This document shows positions 8,023 to 17,290 of a stretch of 64,000 nucleotides of DNA, piece by piece; position 1 is the stretch's first letter, and the number at the start of each line of letters is the position of its first letter. The position numbers and the translations under genes were made by a program. Below the pieces are notes generated by a model. It was given only the letters and a program-made list of their open reading frames with translations. It was not told where the DNA came from and made no database searches. This DNA comes from Kluyvera intermedia (GTDB lineage Bacteria; Pseudomonadota; Gammaproteobacteria; Enterobacterales; Enterobacteriaceae): NCBI RefSeq assembly GCF_021440345.1, contig NZ_JAKCNS010000027.1, positions 54,165-118,164 on the forward strand. The letters are read 5' to 3'.

Positions 8023-9801
8023 ATGCGGACGAAACAACATTACAGTGCCTTAGTACAGCAATGGATAGCGGCGGCTCTCCCCCACCTCTCTGCCGATTGC
8101 ACACGGCTTCATGCCGGCAATACCGCCGCACAGTATCCGGACGACGTGGCAGGCATGGAGGGATTTGTTCGTCTGCTGTGGGGCCTGTTTCCGCTGATGA
8201 GCGGCGGTACCACACCCGAATGGCAGGAGACGTTTCTGACTGGCCTGCGAAATGGCTGTAATCCGCAGCATCCGGGTTATTGGGGCGCGGTCGGTGATAA
8301 CGATCAGCGCTGTGTGGAAATGGCCGCATTCGGTCTCGGGCTGGCGCTGCAAACGCCGTTGTGGTCGCAGCTAACAAAGACCGAACAGAATAGTCTCGTG
8401 CACTGGCTTTCTCAGAGCGCAGAAGTCGCCGTGCCAAATAATAACTGGCACTTTTTCCCCGCCTTGATTCAGGTTGGCCTGAAGTGCGTCGGGCGTGAAT
8501 ACGATATGGCGGTGATTAACCATCACCTCGACGCCATTGAACCTTTTTGGCTGGGAAACGGTTGGTATTGTGATGGCGAAGGCAAGCCGCGCGACTACTA
8601 CATCTCCAGCGGCTTTCACTTTTACAGCCTGCTCTACAGCCATTTTATGCAGGATGTCGATCCCGAGCGCTGTCTGCGTTACCGCCAGCGTGCGCAGCAG
8701 TTTGCTAAAGACTATGTCTACTACTTTACCGCTGATGGCGCGGGCATTCCGTTTGGCCGCAGCCTGACCTATCGATTTGTGCAGGCCGCTTACTGGAGCG
8801 CGGTGGCCTTTACCGGGCTCGATGTCTTTACGCCAGGGATCGTGAAAGGGTTGATTTTACGCCACCTCGACAGCTGGCTGGCGCAGCCGTTTATCAACGC
8901 TGACGGGCTGTTTAGCATTGGTTACAGCTATCCCAACCTGATTATGGCCGAAGACTACAACAGCCCCGGCTCGCCCTACTGGGCGCTTAAAGCGATGCTG
9001 ATTCTGGCGCTACCGGAAGAGAGTGCATTCTGGCAGGCCGAATGCGAGCCGCTGCCGGAGCTTGACGCCACCCATCCGGTCCCCGAAGCAGGGCAAATCA
9101 TCGTGCACAGTGCGAAAAATCGCCATGCCTGGATGTTAATGTCGGGCCAATTCGATAAAAACAACTTCGTCAATTTTGAGCAAAAGTACTGCAAATTCGC
9201 CTACTCAAGCCAATTTGGTTTCACCCTTGAACGCGGACGCTACGGCCTGAACCATGCTGCCGTTGACTCAATGCTGCTATTTAGCAACGGTGACGATTAC
9301 TACCGCGGCCGCCGCGAGTGCGACAGCGTGTCGGTCAGCCATGAATGGGTACGCAGCGAGTGGCGGCCATGGAATGACGTCGCCGTCACCAGTTGGCTAA
9401 TTCCGCAGCAAAGCGGCCATATCCGTATCCACCGCGTCACCACGCCGCGTCCGCTTTCCTGCGTCGAAGGCGGCTTCGCGGCCAATCATCATCAACAAAC
9501 GCGCCTGACGTCTACCCCTGAAGCCGTCACCGTCGAAACAACGCATGACTATAGCCAGATCGTTAACCTCAGCGGCGATCGGCAGGCGCGGCTCATCACG
9601 ACACCGCCCAACAGCAATCTGCTGTACGCCGCACCGGCTGATATTCCTTGCTTATCCACGCAGCTTGGCGCCGGTACGCACTGGCTGGCCTGCTTCGTCA
9701 GCGCCGATCCCGGTGCGGCGCAGGCGCTGCCGGAAACGATCCATTTTACGCATTCTACCCAGCAGCTAACCGTGAACGGCACCTCGCTCACCATTGTATA
9801 A
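8023..9801 (+). CDS. DUF2264 domain-containing protein (putative polysaccharide-processing enzyme)
   Basis: A 592-aa protein recognised as DUF2264 (Pfam PF10022), with no experimentally defined function known to me. Sequence features include PNNNWHFFPALIQVGL (about residue 140), GKPRDYYISSGFHFYSLLY, and a beta-rich C-terminal half with EQKYCKFAYSSQFGFTLERG. The Trp/Tyr-rich helical N-terminal half and beta-sandwich-like C-terminal half resemble the layout of (alpha/alpha) toroid polysaccharide lyases; this is inference. There is no signal peptide, so it is probably cytoplasmic. The ATG at 8023 is chosen; an upstream TTG (7960) is rejected. It is the first gene of an operon with a LacY-type symporter and a GH88 hydrolase, which suggests it acts on imported uronic-acid oligosaccharides. 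Confidence 0.85.
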   Translation: MRTKQHYSALVQQWIAAALPHLSADCTRLHAGNTAAQYPDDVAGMEGFVRLLWGLFPLMSGGTTPEWQETFLTGLRNGCNPQHPGYWGAVGDNDQRCVEMAAFGLGLALQTPLWSQLTKTEQNSLVHWLSQSAEVAVPNNNWHFFPALIQVGLKCVGREYDMAVINHHLDAIEPFWLGNGWYCDGEGKPRDYYISSGFHFYSLLYSHFMQDVDPERCLRYRQRAQQFAKDYVYYFTADGAGIPFGRSLTYRFVQAAYWSAVAFTGLDVFTPGIVKGLILRHLDSWLAQPFINADGLFSIGYSYPNLIMAEDYNSPGSPYWALKAMLILALPEESAFWQAECEPLPELDATHPVPEAGQIIVHSAKNRHAWMLMSGQFDKNNFVNFEQKYCKFAYSSQFGFTLERGRYGLNHAAVDSMLLFSNGDDYYRGRRECDSVSVSHEWVRSEWRPWNDVAVTSWLIPQQSGHIRIHRVTTPRPLSCVEGGFAANHHQQTRLTSTPEAVTVETTHDYSQIVNLSGDRQARLITTPPNSNLLYAAPADIPCLSTQLGAGTHWLACFVSADPGAAQALPETIHFTHSTQQLTVNGTSLTIV

Positions 9802-9832
9802 CCTTGACCTCTGATTAACGGCGGAGACCATA

Positions 9833-11098
9833 ATGACAACAACAATTCAGTCGACACGTTCGGCATATATAAAGCTAAGCCTGTTTGTTTTTCTGTTTAC
9901 CTTTACCTGGGCGGCAAGCTTCGGCCTGTACGCCATCTGGCTTGGCGATAAGGCCGGGCTGGACGCTGTAGAAATCGGTACCGTATTTGCCGTAAACGGC
10001 GTTTTTGCCGTAGTGATAAAGCCGGTGTACGGCTACATCATGGACAAAATCGGCATGAAGAAGCATCTGCTTTATTTTGTCTGCATCATCTCCGCGCTGA
10101 TGGCACCGTTCTATATCTGGATCTATCTCCCGCTGCTGCAAACCCATTTCATCAGCGGAATGATCGTCGGGGCGCTGTTCTTTAGTCTCGGCTGGTATGC
10201 AGGCGTGGCGGCGGAAGAGTCCTACGTCGACCGTTTTAGCCGCCTCTATAACATGGAATTTGGCCGCATCCGTATGTGGGCAGCCCTTGGCTGGGCAACG
10301 GCGTCATCGTTTTCAGGCTTCTTGTATAACATTTCGCCAAAGATTAACTTCGCCATCAGCAGCGTGTCAGCACTCTGTATGTTCGCCGTGCTGCTGACCC
10401 TGAAGGTTGACCACTTCGGTAAAGAGGATAACGACGTCCTGTCAAAAGAGAAGATCGTCATTACCGACGTGCTGCACCTGCTGGCCAACCGCAAGTTCTG
10501 GATGTTCTCGCTGTATATCGCCGGCGTGGCGTGGATGATGTTTATTGCCGAACAGCAGTTCTCCCGCTACTTCGTCACCTTCTTTGCCACTAAGGAAGAA
10601 GGCAATGCCATGTTTGGTTACATGAGCACCGCACAGTCGGCAGCCGAATTCTTCGGCATGATGCTGGTTCCTTCGATTATTAACCGCATCGGCGCCAAGC
10701 AAGGAATGTTATTAACCGGTCTGGTCATCAGTCTGCGCCTGATTATTTCCGGCCTGACCAGCGACCCGCTGATTATCTGCCTGGTAAAACCGCTCTACGG
10801 CATTGAGATAGCGCTCATTCTGGTCTCGGTCTTCAAATATATCGCCGAGCATTTCGACAAGCGCGTCAACGCCACCATGTATCTGCTGGGCTATCAGGCG
10901 ATGATTTACGTCGGCTCTATCGTCGTCGCGCCACCGGCGGGCTATGCCTATCAAACCATCGGTTTTGAACATACCTATCTGATCATGGGGATCATTGCGC
11001 TCATCTTCACCGGCGTATCGACCCTTACCTTATCGACCTGCTACAGCCATCGCAAAACGGCGCTGGAGCCGGAAATCAAACAGCAAGCGCTTAATTAA
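9833..11098 (+). CDS. Oligosaccharide:H+ symporter (OHS family MFS transporter, LacY-like)
   Basis: A 421-aa inner-membrane transporter with about 12 hydrophobic segments. It belongs to the LacY/RafB/CscB group: the loop NMEFGRIRMWAALGWA aligns with LacY NFEFGRARMFGCVGWA and keeps Arg144, while LacY Glu126 aligns with an Asp. GIEIALILVSVFKYI aligns with the LacY helix X region and keeps the proton-coupling Glu325, while His322 is replaced by Tyr. The altered polar residues suggest a different sugar from lactose. It has a GGAG ribosome-binding site, follows the DUF2264 gene by 31 bp and precedes the GH88 gene by 18 bp. The likely cargo is an unsaturated uronyl oligosaccharide; that is inferred from its neighbours. 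Confidence 0.9.
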   Translation: MTTTIQSTRSAYIKLSLFVFLFTFTWAASFGLYAIWLGDKAGLDAVEIGTVFAVNGVFAVVIKPVYGYIMDKIGMKKHLLYFVCIISALMAPFYIWIYLPLLQTHFISGMIVGALFFSLGWYAGVAAEESYVDRFSRLYNMEFGRIRMWAALGWATASSFSGFLYNISPKINFAISSVSALCMFAVLLTLKVDHFGKEDNDVLSKEKIVITDVLHLLANRKFWMFSLYIAGVAWMMFIAEQQFSRYFVTFFATKEEGNAMFGYMSTAQSAAEFFGMMLVPSIINRIGAKQGMLLTGLVISLRLIISGLTSDPLIICLVKPLYGIEIALILVSVFKYIAEHFDKRVNATMYLLGYQAMIYVGSIVVAPPAGYAYQTIGFEHTYLIMGIIALIFTGVSTLTLSTCYSHRKTALEPEIKQQALN

Positions 11099-11116
11099 AA
11101 AAGGGAATAGCACCGC

Positions 11117-12310
11117 ATGACCTCTGAAACGATCAACAAAGAACCCCTGGCTTTGCATACCCTGAAGCCAGGAGAGCGAGAAGAGATTAGCCAGAAAATC
11201 CGTCGGATAATGCCCTCATTGCTGAAAGCCATCGACGCTAACGCCGACTATTTCGGTCAGCGTTTCCCGGATGCCGCCTGCGAAAACGGTCTCTATCCGG
11301 TGATTGATAACATTGAATGGACCACCAGCTTCTGGACCGGGCAACTATGGTTAGCCTACGAATGGACCGGTGAGGCGCACTACCGCGCGCTGGCCGAGCA
11401 GCATATCCATTCCTTCGGCAAGCGAATCATCAACCGCGATCACACCAATCACCACGACCTGGGTTTTCTTTACAGCCTCTCCTGCGTGGCGGGCCAGCGT
11501 CTGACCGGTAACCGCGAGGCCGGTTACATTGCCCTACTCGCCGCCGAAGCGCTAATGGAGCGCTACAACGAGAAAGCGGGAATTATTCAGGCGTGGGGAG
11601 AACTGAATAACCCAGAGCAACAAGGCCGGATGATTATCGACTGCAACATGAACCTGCCGCTGCTGTATCAGGCGAGTCAGGCCAGCGGCGACCCGCGCTA
11701 TGCAGCTGCGGCGAAACAGCATATTGAGCAGGCTCGTCGCTATATCGTGCGCGAGGATGGCTCCACGTTCCATACCTGGTATATGAATGTGGAGACCGGT
11801 GCGCCGCGTTTCGGCAACACGCACCAGGGGTTTTCCGATGACTCATGTTGGGCGCGTGGTCAGGCTTGGGGGGTTTACGGTTTCCTGCTGAACTACCTGC
11901 ATACCGGCGACAAACGGCTGCTGGAGCTGAGCCAGACGCTGGCAAACTATTACCTTAACCGTCTTCCCGACGATCTGATTTGCTACTGGGATCTGGCGCT
12001 CACCGCCCCTGATAGTGAACGCGATAGCTCGGCGGCAGCAATTGTCGCCTGCGCCCTGTTGGAGCTGGTAAAACATCTTCCGTTAACCCATCCGGATAGA
12101 GAAAGTTATGAAACCTTAGCGCTGCGGATGATTGGCAATATGCTCGACGACTACGTCAACCGGGAACATGCGCCGGGACAAGGGCTGCTGGAGCATTCGG
12201 TCTATTACTTCAAAGGCGATGTGGGCGTTGACGAGTGCTGTAGCTGGGGAGATTACTTCCTGATGGAAGCGATAACCCGCGCCACAAAGAACTGGCATAG
12301 CTACTGGTAA
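11117..12310 (+). CDS. Glycoside hydrolase family 88 unsaturated glucuronyl hydrolase
   Basis: Cytoplasmic enzyme expected to hydrate and release the 4,5-unsaturated uronic acid from the non-reducing end of oligosaccharides made by polysaccharide lyases. The 397-aa product has the GH88 hallmarks HHDLGFLYS with Asp114, MIIDCNMNLPLL with Asp175, and CWARGQAWGVYGF. The two Asp are 61 residues apart, the same spacing as catalytic Asp88 and Asp149 of Bacillus sp. GL1 UGL. There is no signal peptide. The released sugar would rearrange to a keto-deoxyuronate that enters KduI/KduD and KDG metabolism encoded elsewhere. Whether the natural substrate comes from glycosaminoglycan or plant or microbial polymer cannot be read from the sequence. 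Confidence 0.92.
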   Translation: MTSETINKEPLALHTLKPGEREEISQKIRRIMPSLLKAIDANADYFGQRFPDAACENGLYPVIDNIEWTTSFWTGQLWLAYEWTGEAHYRALAEQHIHSFGKRIINRDHTNHHDLGFLYSLSCVAGQRLTGNREAGYIALLAAEALMERYNEKAGIIQAWGELNNPEQQGRMIIDCNMNLPLLYQASQASGDPRYAAAAKQHIEQARRYIVREDGSTFHTWYMNVETGAPRFGNTHQGFSDDSCWARGQAWGVYGFLLNYLHTGDKRLLELSQTLANYYLNRLPDDLICYWDLALTAPDSERDSSAAAIVACALLELVKHLPLTHPDRESYETLALRMIGNMLDDYVNREHAPGQGLLEHSVYYFKGDVGVDECCSWGDYFLMEAITRATKNWHSYW

Positions 12311-12323
12311 TATACGGTGAGTT

Positions 12324-12399
12324 CCCGGGGGCTTCGCTGGCCCGGGCTACGAGAAGGGATAACCCTCTTATGTAGCCCGGGTAAGCAAAGCGCCCCGGG
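12324..12399. repeat. Pair of inverted REP-like elements (BIME) between the GH88 gene and cirA
   Basis: Two head-to-head GC-rich units, 12324-12350 and 12372-12399. Each runs from CCCGGGG through a CTTCGCT/CTTTGCT centre to CCCGGGCTAC, separated by 21 bp containing a small GGG/CCC stem. This is the layout of a bacterial interspersed mosaic element. It lies between convergent genes and may end or stabilise both transcripts. There is no other terminator with a T-run in the gap. Confidence 0.75.
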
Positions 12400-12423
12400 T
12401 TTAGTGCATGCGAAAAGAACAGC

Positions 12424-14391
12424 TTAGAAGCGGTAATCCACCGCCATAAAGTAGCGGCGGCCATCTTCGTTATAGCTGTAATCGTCACGGTTGAGGTCTT
12501 TATCCCCGAGGTTCAGCACGCCGGCACGCAGTTTGACGTCTTTCGTTGCCTGCCATGCACCGCCGAGATCCCAGGTGGTATAACCGCCAGGTGTTTTAGC
12601 CGTTGCGCTGGTTGCGCGCTGCTGACCGGTATAGCTTGCCGCCAGGTAGAATGACCAGTCCTGCACCGGCGTCCAGTCGAGACGACCATTACCGGTATGG
12701 AACGGCAGCTCCTGCAGTGGCTTGTCGCCACCGTTGCTCAAATCGCGGCCATCGTTATAGGTGTAGTTCAGCGTGACTTTCCATTCATCGCCAAACGGCA
12801 CCTTCAGCTCGGATTCAACGCCGCGAATACGCGCTTTGTTGACGTTATAGTAGGCGAATACCGGCACACCGTTTTCAAAACCGACAAAGTTCGGATAGCC
12901 CGGCGCCGCGTTCTTATCACGGGTACGGTTGATATTGATCATATCGTCAATATCATTCTGGAAGGTGGTCACGCTTGCCTGAACACCGTCCAGCCAGCCC
13001 TCTTCTCCCTGATAGTAGAGACCCACTTCGAAGCTTTCGCTGGTTTCCGGCTTCAGATCCGGGCTACCAACGATGCGGCAGCCGCCGCGGCAGGAGTTGG
13101 TCGTCCAATCCGGGCTCAGCTGCAGCAGCGATGGTGCTTTAAATGCCGTCGCCCAGCCGCCTTTTACCGTCACCGTGTCGGTGGCGTTATAGACGAGGTA
13201 AGCACGCGGGCTCCAGTGATCGCCGTAGGTTTCGTGATCATCCATACGGATACCGGTGGTCAGTGCCAGCGGTTCGAAGATCCGCCACTCGTCTTCAACA
13301 AACAGCGCGTACTGACTGGCGGACGTTTTGCTGCTGGAGCCGCCGGTCAGGTTTACCGGATCCTTAAGCTCATCGTGGCGCCATTCGCCGCCAAAGGTCA
13401 CCAGCTGGTTAATCACGCCCAGCGGCAGCACGTATTTACCGTCGATGGTATTACTTTCGGAGGTGATTTCGCTGGCATTGCCTGGGTTCTTGTTAGCCAC
13501 TTTCTCGCCATAGTACTTCAGCTCGCTGGTACCAAGATCCCAACGTCCGTTATGGCTTAAGGAGTAGTTCTGGCGCTCGAGACGGTTGCGGTCGAGCGAG
13601 TCGGATTCGCGGTCCTGGCGGTCAAAGCCATACCCGGCAGTGATGTCGTTGTTCTCATTTGGCGTCCAGGCAAGCTCAACGTTGCCATCGCGGCTGGTGA
13701 AGCCTTCGATACGCGGCGTGTCGCCGGTGGCCGTTGTGTTGGAGGTCTGCGGATCGTCCTTCTCGCGTTTCGACAAGCTACCAAAGGCCTTCATCCCCAG
13801 CAGGCCGTCAATCAGCGGGCCGGAGGTAAAGAACTGGCCGTTCCAGGTATCGCCGCGATCGCGGTGTTCCTGAATGATGCTGTCCGCGGTGATGGTTCCC
13901 GTCCACTTCGCGCCAATTTTTTTGGTGATGATGTTCACCACGCCGCCCAACGCATCCGAGCCGTACAGTGAGGACATCGGGCCGCGCACCACTTCGATAC
14001 GTTCGATGGCGTCAACCGGGATCCAGTTCAGGTCAAAATCGTTGTGACGGAAGACGGCGTTACGCGAATTCACGCGCTTACCATCAATCAGAATCAGGGT
14101 GTAGCTGCTGTCGAGGCCGCGAATGCTGACCCCTTTACGGTTGTCCCCTTCATTGGTGAGCTGTACGCCCGGGACTTCCTTCAGCACATCTTTCAGATTT
14201 TGCACCGGCTTACGCTGCAGATCTTCCTGAGTAATAACGCTGATGCTGGCAGGCGCATCCTTCACGCTTTGCTCGGTGGCAGCCGCCGTAACGACCATAA
14301 CTTCATTATCATCTGCAGCACCGACAGGCAGCGCCAGGGACATTACGGACGCACACAGCCCGCCCCGAACGAAGGGGTTTAACCTAAACAT
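12424..14391 (-). CDS. cirA: Catecholate siderophore / colicin I receptor CirA
   Basis: TonB-dependent outer-membrane receptor for linear catecholates such as dihydroxybenzoylserine; in E. coli it is also the receptor for colicins Ia/Ib and an entry route for catechol cephalosporins. The 655-aa product has a signal peptide ending ALPVGA, a TonB box (NEVMVVTAA) and a plug domain ([52 protein letters not shown]). A 22-strand barrel ends in the C-terminal Phe (FMAVDYRF). Length is close to E. coli CirA (663). It is monocistronic, with a Fur box about 180-195 bp upstream of the start. Confidence 0.95.
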   Translation of the reverse strand: MFRLNPFVRGGLCASVMSLALPVGAADDNEVMVVTAAATEQSVKDAPASISVITQEDLQRKPVQNLKDVLKEVPGVQLTNEGDNRKGVSIRGLDSSYTLILIDGKRVNSRNAVFRHNDFDLNWIPVDAIERIEVVRGPMSSLYGSDALGGVVNIITKKIGAKWTGTITADSIIQEHRDRGDTWNGQFFTSGPLIDGLLGMKAFGSLSKREKDDPQTSNTTATGDTPRIEGFTSRDGNVELAWTPNENNDITAGYGFDRQDRESDSLDRNRLERQNYSLSHNGRWDLGTSELKYYGEKVANKNPGNASEITSESNTIDGKYVLPLGVINQLVTFGGEWRHDELKDPVNLTGGSSSKTSASQYALFVEDEWRIFEPLALTTGIRMDDHETYGDHWSPRAYLVYNATDTVTVKGGWATAFKAPSLLQLSPDWTTNSCRGGCRIVGSPDLKPETSESFEVGLYYQGEEGWLDGVQASVTTFQNDIDDMININRTRDKNAAPGYPNFVGFENGVPVFAYYNVNKARIRGVESELKVPFGDEWKVTLNYTYNDGRDLSNGGDKPLQELPFHTGNGRLDWTPVQDWSFYLAASYTGQQRATSATAKTPGGYTTWDLGGAWQATKDVKLRAGVLNLGDKDLNRDDYSYNEDGRRYFMAVDYRF

Positions 14392-14566
14392 TCCATTTCT
14401 CCATGAGGTTAATACTGAATTAAAACAAAGAGGTTTTACTCACACGTGCTACTTCGAAGCCGCTGACCGGCGGCCTATTTTTTGCAGATGTGGCTAGTCC
14501 CCTCAGCCTGTTATCCAGCCAGGAGAGGAAGTGGCTTCATCCTTTTGTATGGGAGAAGATGATAAA

Positions 14567-14585
14567 CGTAATGATAACAATTATC
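14567..14585 (-). promoter_or_regulatory. Fur box upstream of cirA
   Basis: Matches the 19-bp Fur consensus GATAATGATAATCATTATC at 15 of 19 positions, with the core ATGATAA and ATTATC intact. It fits iron repression of cirA. Confidence 0.75.
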
Positions 14586-14650
14586 AATTAATGTTATTTA
14601 AAGTTATGTCAGGACGTAATAAACAGTGTCAATCCCATGAATGGAAGACA

Positions 14651-14676
14651 TAAAAAAACCTCTCCGGGGAGAGGTT
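14651..14676 (-). terminator. Intrinsic terminator of lysP
   Basis: On the minus strand a perfect AACCTCTCC / GGAGAGGTT stem is followed by seven T, 25 bp beyond the lysP stop codon. Confidence 0.85.
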
Positions 14677-14701
14677 TATGATGCGTTGTAAGAATGGAGA
14701 A

Positions 14702-16171
14702 TTATTTCTTAAAGCGCTCTGGGAAGTGCATTTCGCTGTAGCTCACGAAGTGCGTACCACGAGACAGCTTATAGCCGAACCAGATAATCAGGAACAGCGG
14801 GATACCAATGTAGGTTGCCGCCACGCCGCCCCAGTCAATGGTGTCGGCGAGGAATGCTTCATAGTTCTGGCCCAACGTAATAATCAGACACAGGACAAAG
14901 GCAAAGATCGGCCCCAGCGGGAAGAACCCTGAACGGTACGGCAGATTATTGATGTCATGCCCCTGCATCACGTAGCCGCGACGGAAGCGATAGTGGCTAA
15001 TAGCAATCCCCAACCAGGCGATAAAGCCGGTCATCCCGGAGGTGTTCAGCAGCCACAGGTATACCGTCTGGTTACCAAACATCGACGTCAGGAAGCACAG
15101 GCCAGCAATCACGGTCGTCGCGTATAACGCATTACGTGGCACACCACCGCGAGACAGTTTGGAGAAAATGCGCGGCGCTTTGCCATCGCAGGCCAGGGTG
15201 TAAAGCATACGGGTAGACGCGTACATCCCGGAGTTACCCGCTGACAGTACCGCCGTCAGGATAACCGCATTCATTATGGCTGCCGCAGACAGCAGACCGG
15301 CATGCTGGAACACCAGCGTGAACGGGCTCACGGAAATATCTTTCACATCGTTGCGCAGCAGGCTTGGATCGGTGTACGGAATAATCAGGCTGATAATCAG
15401 GATCGCGAACACATAGAACAGCAGGATTCGCCAGAATACCTGACGCACCGCGCGCGGAATATTCTTCTCTGGATCTTCAGATTCGCCCGCCGCAATACCA
15501 ATCAGTTCGGTACCCTGGAAGGAGAAACCGACAATCATCGCCACGCCAATCATCGCGGAGAACCCACCGGCAAACGGTGCATCGCCCGTTGTCCAGTTGC
15601 TCCAGCCAACCGGCTGCGCCCCTTTGAAGATACCGAGGATCATCATGATACCGACGATGATAAAGATAATCACGGTGGCGACTTTAATCAGCGAGAACCA
15701 GTACTCTGCTTCGCCGAAGCCTTTAACCGAGATGTAGTTCAGCAGGAAAATGACGCACAGGAACAGCGCACTCCAGATCCAACCCGGCGTATCCGGGAAC
15801 CACCAGTTCATCACCAGCTGTGCCGCTACCAGGTCAACGGCGATGGTCACTGCCCAGTTGTACCAGTAGTTCCAGCCCAGCGCGAAGCCGAAGCCTTCTT
15901 CGACGTAATTCTGGCCATAGGTCGCAAAAGAACCGGATACCGGCATGTACGCCGCCAGCTCGCCCAGACTGGTCATCAGGAAGTACACCATCAGGCCAAT
16001 CAGGATATAGGAAAACAGCGCGCCGCCAGGGCCCGCCTGAGAAATTGTCGCACCGGACGCGACAAACAGACCTGTACCGATAGAACCGCCAATGGCGATC
16101 ATCGTCAGATGGCGCGCCTTGAGTTCGCGACGTAGCGCGGGCGCTTGTGTGGTTTTTGTTTCGGAACCCAT
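14702..16171 (-). CDS. lysP: Lysine-specific permease LysP
   Basis: Inner-membrane lysine:H+ symporter of the amino-acid/polyamine/organocation family; in E. coli it also senses lysine together with CadC. The 489-aa product has 12 predicted membrane segments and the family motif IGGSIGTGLFVASGATISQAG in segment 1. GFSFQGTELIGIAAGESEDPEKNIP and TRMLYTLACDGKAPRIF are also typical of this permease group. The length equals E. coli LysP. It stands between cirA and yeiE, as in E. coli, with its own terminator. Confidence 0.96.
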   Translation of the reverse strand: MGSETKTTQAPALRRELKARHLTMIAIGGSIGTGLFVASGATISQAGPGGALFSYILIGLMVYFLMTSLGELAAYMPVSGSFATYGQNYVEEGFGFALGWNYWYNWAVTIAVDLVAAQLVMNWWFPDTPGWIWSALFLCVIFLLNYISVKGFGEAEYWFSLIKVATVIIFIIVGIMMILGIFKGAQPVGWSNWTTGDAPFAGGFSAMIGVAMIVGFSFQGTELIGIAAGESEDPEKNIPRAVRQVFWRILLFYVFAILIISLIIPYTDPSLLRNDVKDISVSPFTLVFQHAGLLSAAAIMNAVILTAVLSAGNSGMYASTRMLYTLACDGKAPRIFSKLSRGGVPRNALYATTVIAGLCFLTSMFGNQTVYLWLLNTSGMTGFIAWLGIAISHYRFRRGYVMQGHDINNLPYRSGFFPLGPIFAFVLCLIITLGQNYEAFLADTIDWGGVAATYIGIPLFLIIWFGYKLSRGTHFVSYSEMHFPERFKK

Positions 16172-16248
16172 GTGAAAATGCTATCCATCCAAAAAATGAG
16201 GCGCGATTGTAACAGACGATTCGGGCATCTCACGGCAGAAATGCGCAG

Positions 16249-16283
16249 TTATAAGAGAGCTTCATGATCGCTCCCTTATTATA
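16249..16283 (-). terminator. Terminator-like stem after yeiE
   Basis: On the minus strand TTATAATAAGGGAGC pairs imperfectly (one G-T) with GCTCTCTTATAA around a 9-base loop, 23 bp after the yeiE stop. It has no strong T-run, so termination is tentative. It may instead be part of the lysP promoter region. Confidence 0.4.
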
Positions 16284-16305
16284 AGTAAAGCATCCGCACG
16301 CCGGT

Positions 16306-17172
16306 TTAGGTATTGCAGTAATAAAGAAAACGCCTTAACGCGTTGGAGAGATGTTTTTGCCGATGATGGATACGCCACAGGGTGCGGCTTAAGGTCGGCA
16401 GCGGAATATTGACCTCCACCAGCGAACCGGCTTCCAGCTGTTCGGCAATCACCCGACGGGACAAACAGCTGATACCGAGGTCGTGGCGAACCGCATGTTT
16501 GATTGCTTCAGAGTTGCCAAGCTCCATGCCCAGCTGGAACTGCGGCAGGTGCGAAAGTAGCAGATAGTCGACAATTTCCCGCGTGCCCGAGCCTTTTTCA
16601 CGCAGTATCCACGGCGCTTTCGCCAGCGTGTCGAGCGTAATCTCCCCTTGCAACCAGGCGCTGTTAGGAGCGGAAAAGACCACCAGTTCATCTTCGAGCC
16701 AGGGTTCAGCAATGATGTCAGCAGAGTGACACGGCCCTTCAATCAGCCCAATATCCACGCGGAAATCAGCGACCGCGTTAATCACATCCTGACTATTACC
16801 GACACTCAGCTCCAGCGGCAGCGTGGGAAAGTCTTTACGGTAACGGGCAATCACGCCCGGCAGAATATAGTTACCGATGGTGCTGCTGGCATACACGCGA
16901 ATAGCGCCGTTATCTTCACGAAACAGCTGTTCTATCTCACTGGCCTGCTCCAGCAGCGCCAGCGCACGCGGATACAGCAACCGCCCGTGCTCATTGACCA
17001 CCAGCCGCTTTCCGACGCGGTCAAACAGCTGCACGCTAAGCTGCCCTTCCAGGTCTGTTAACGCCGCGCTGACCGCCGACTGCGACAGCGCCAGCATCTG
17101 CGATGCCTGGGTGGTCGAGCCGCTTTTCAGCACCTCTGCAAAAACTTCCAACTGACGCAGCGTGATATGCAT
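16306..17172 (-). CDS. yeiE: LysR family regulator YeiE
   Basis: A 288-aa LysR-type regulator: N-terminal winged helix-turn-helix ([42 protein letters not shown]; recognition helix around residues 30-40) and a periplasmic-binding-like effector domain from about residue 90. It is divergent from yeiH, the typical LysR-and-target layout. Literature on enterobacterial YeiE links it to sulfite and sulfur stress; I rely on memory for that. The divergent gap of 118 bp holds an AT-rich dyad. Confidence 0.92.
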   Translation of the reverse strand: MHITLRQLEVFAEVLKSGSTTQASQMLALSQSAVSAALTDLEGQLSVQLFDRVGKRLVVNEHGRLLYPRALALLEQASEIEQLFREDNGAIRVYASSTIGNYILPGVIARYRKDFPTLPLELSVGNSQDVINAVADFRVDIGLIEGPCHSADIIAEPWLEDELVVFSAPNSAWLQGEITLDTLAKAPWILREKGSGTREIVDYLLLSHLPQFQLGMELGNSEAIKHAVRHDLGISCLSRRVIAEQLEAGSLVEVNIPLPTLSRTLWRIHHRQKHLSNALRRFLYYCNT

Positions 17173-17212
17173 AGTTTTTCGGCCCGCCGGAGCCGCCCTT
17201 ACCAGTTATTAC

Positions 17213-17234
17213 GATTAATTATAAATATATAATC
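17213..17234. promoter_or_regulatory. Candidate YeiE (LysR-type) operator between yeiE and yeiH
   Basis: An AT-rich block in the 118-bp divergent gap contains a perfect ATTATA-AATA-TATAAT dyad (17218-17233), with GATTA on the left and TAATC on the right of an 11-12 base centre. LysR-type regulators bind such T-N11-A dyads. The assignment to YeiE rests on position only. Confidence 0.4.
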
Positions 17235-17290
17235 AATTTTATCTTTAAGCCAGCCAGGCGTAACCTTTTAGCCAGACAAAGGAGAAGGTT

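Larger units (their letters stand above)
14392..14701. other. cirA-lysP intergenic region
   Basis: 310 bp between two genes transcribed in the same direction. It holds the lysP terminator (14651-14676), the cirA Fur box (14567-14585) and then about 175 bp of cirA leader with no ORF or RNA gene that I can recognise. Confidence 0.7.

Noticed and set aside
11117..12310. GH105 (unsaturated rhamnogalacturonyl hydrolase) assignment
   Set aside because: The motifs IIDCNMNLPLL and CWARGQAWGVYGF and the Asp spacing are those of GH88, not the GH105 YteR type.
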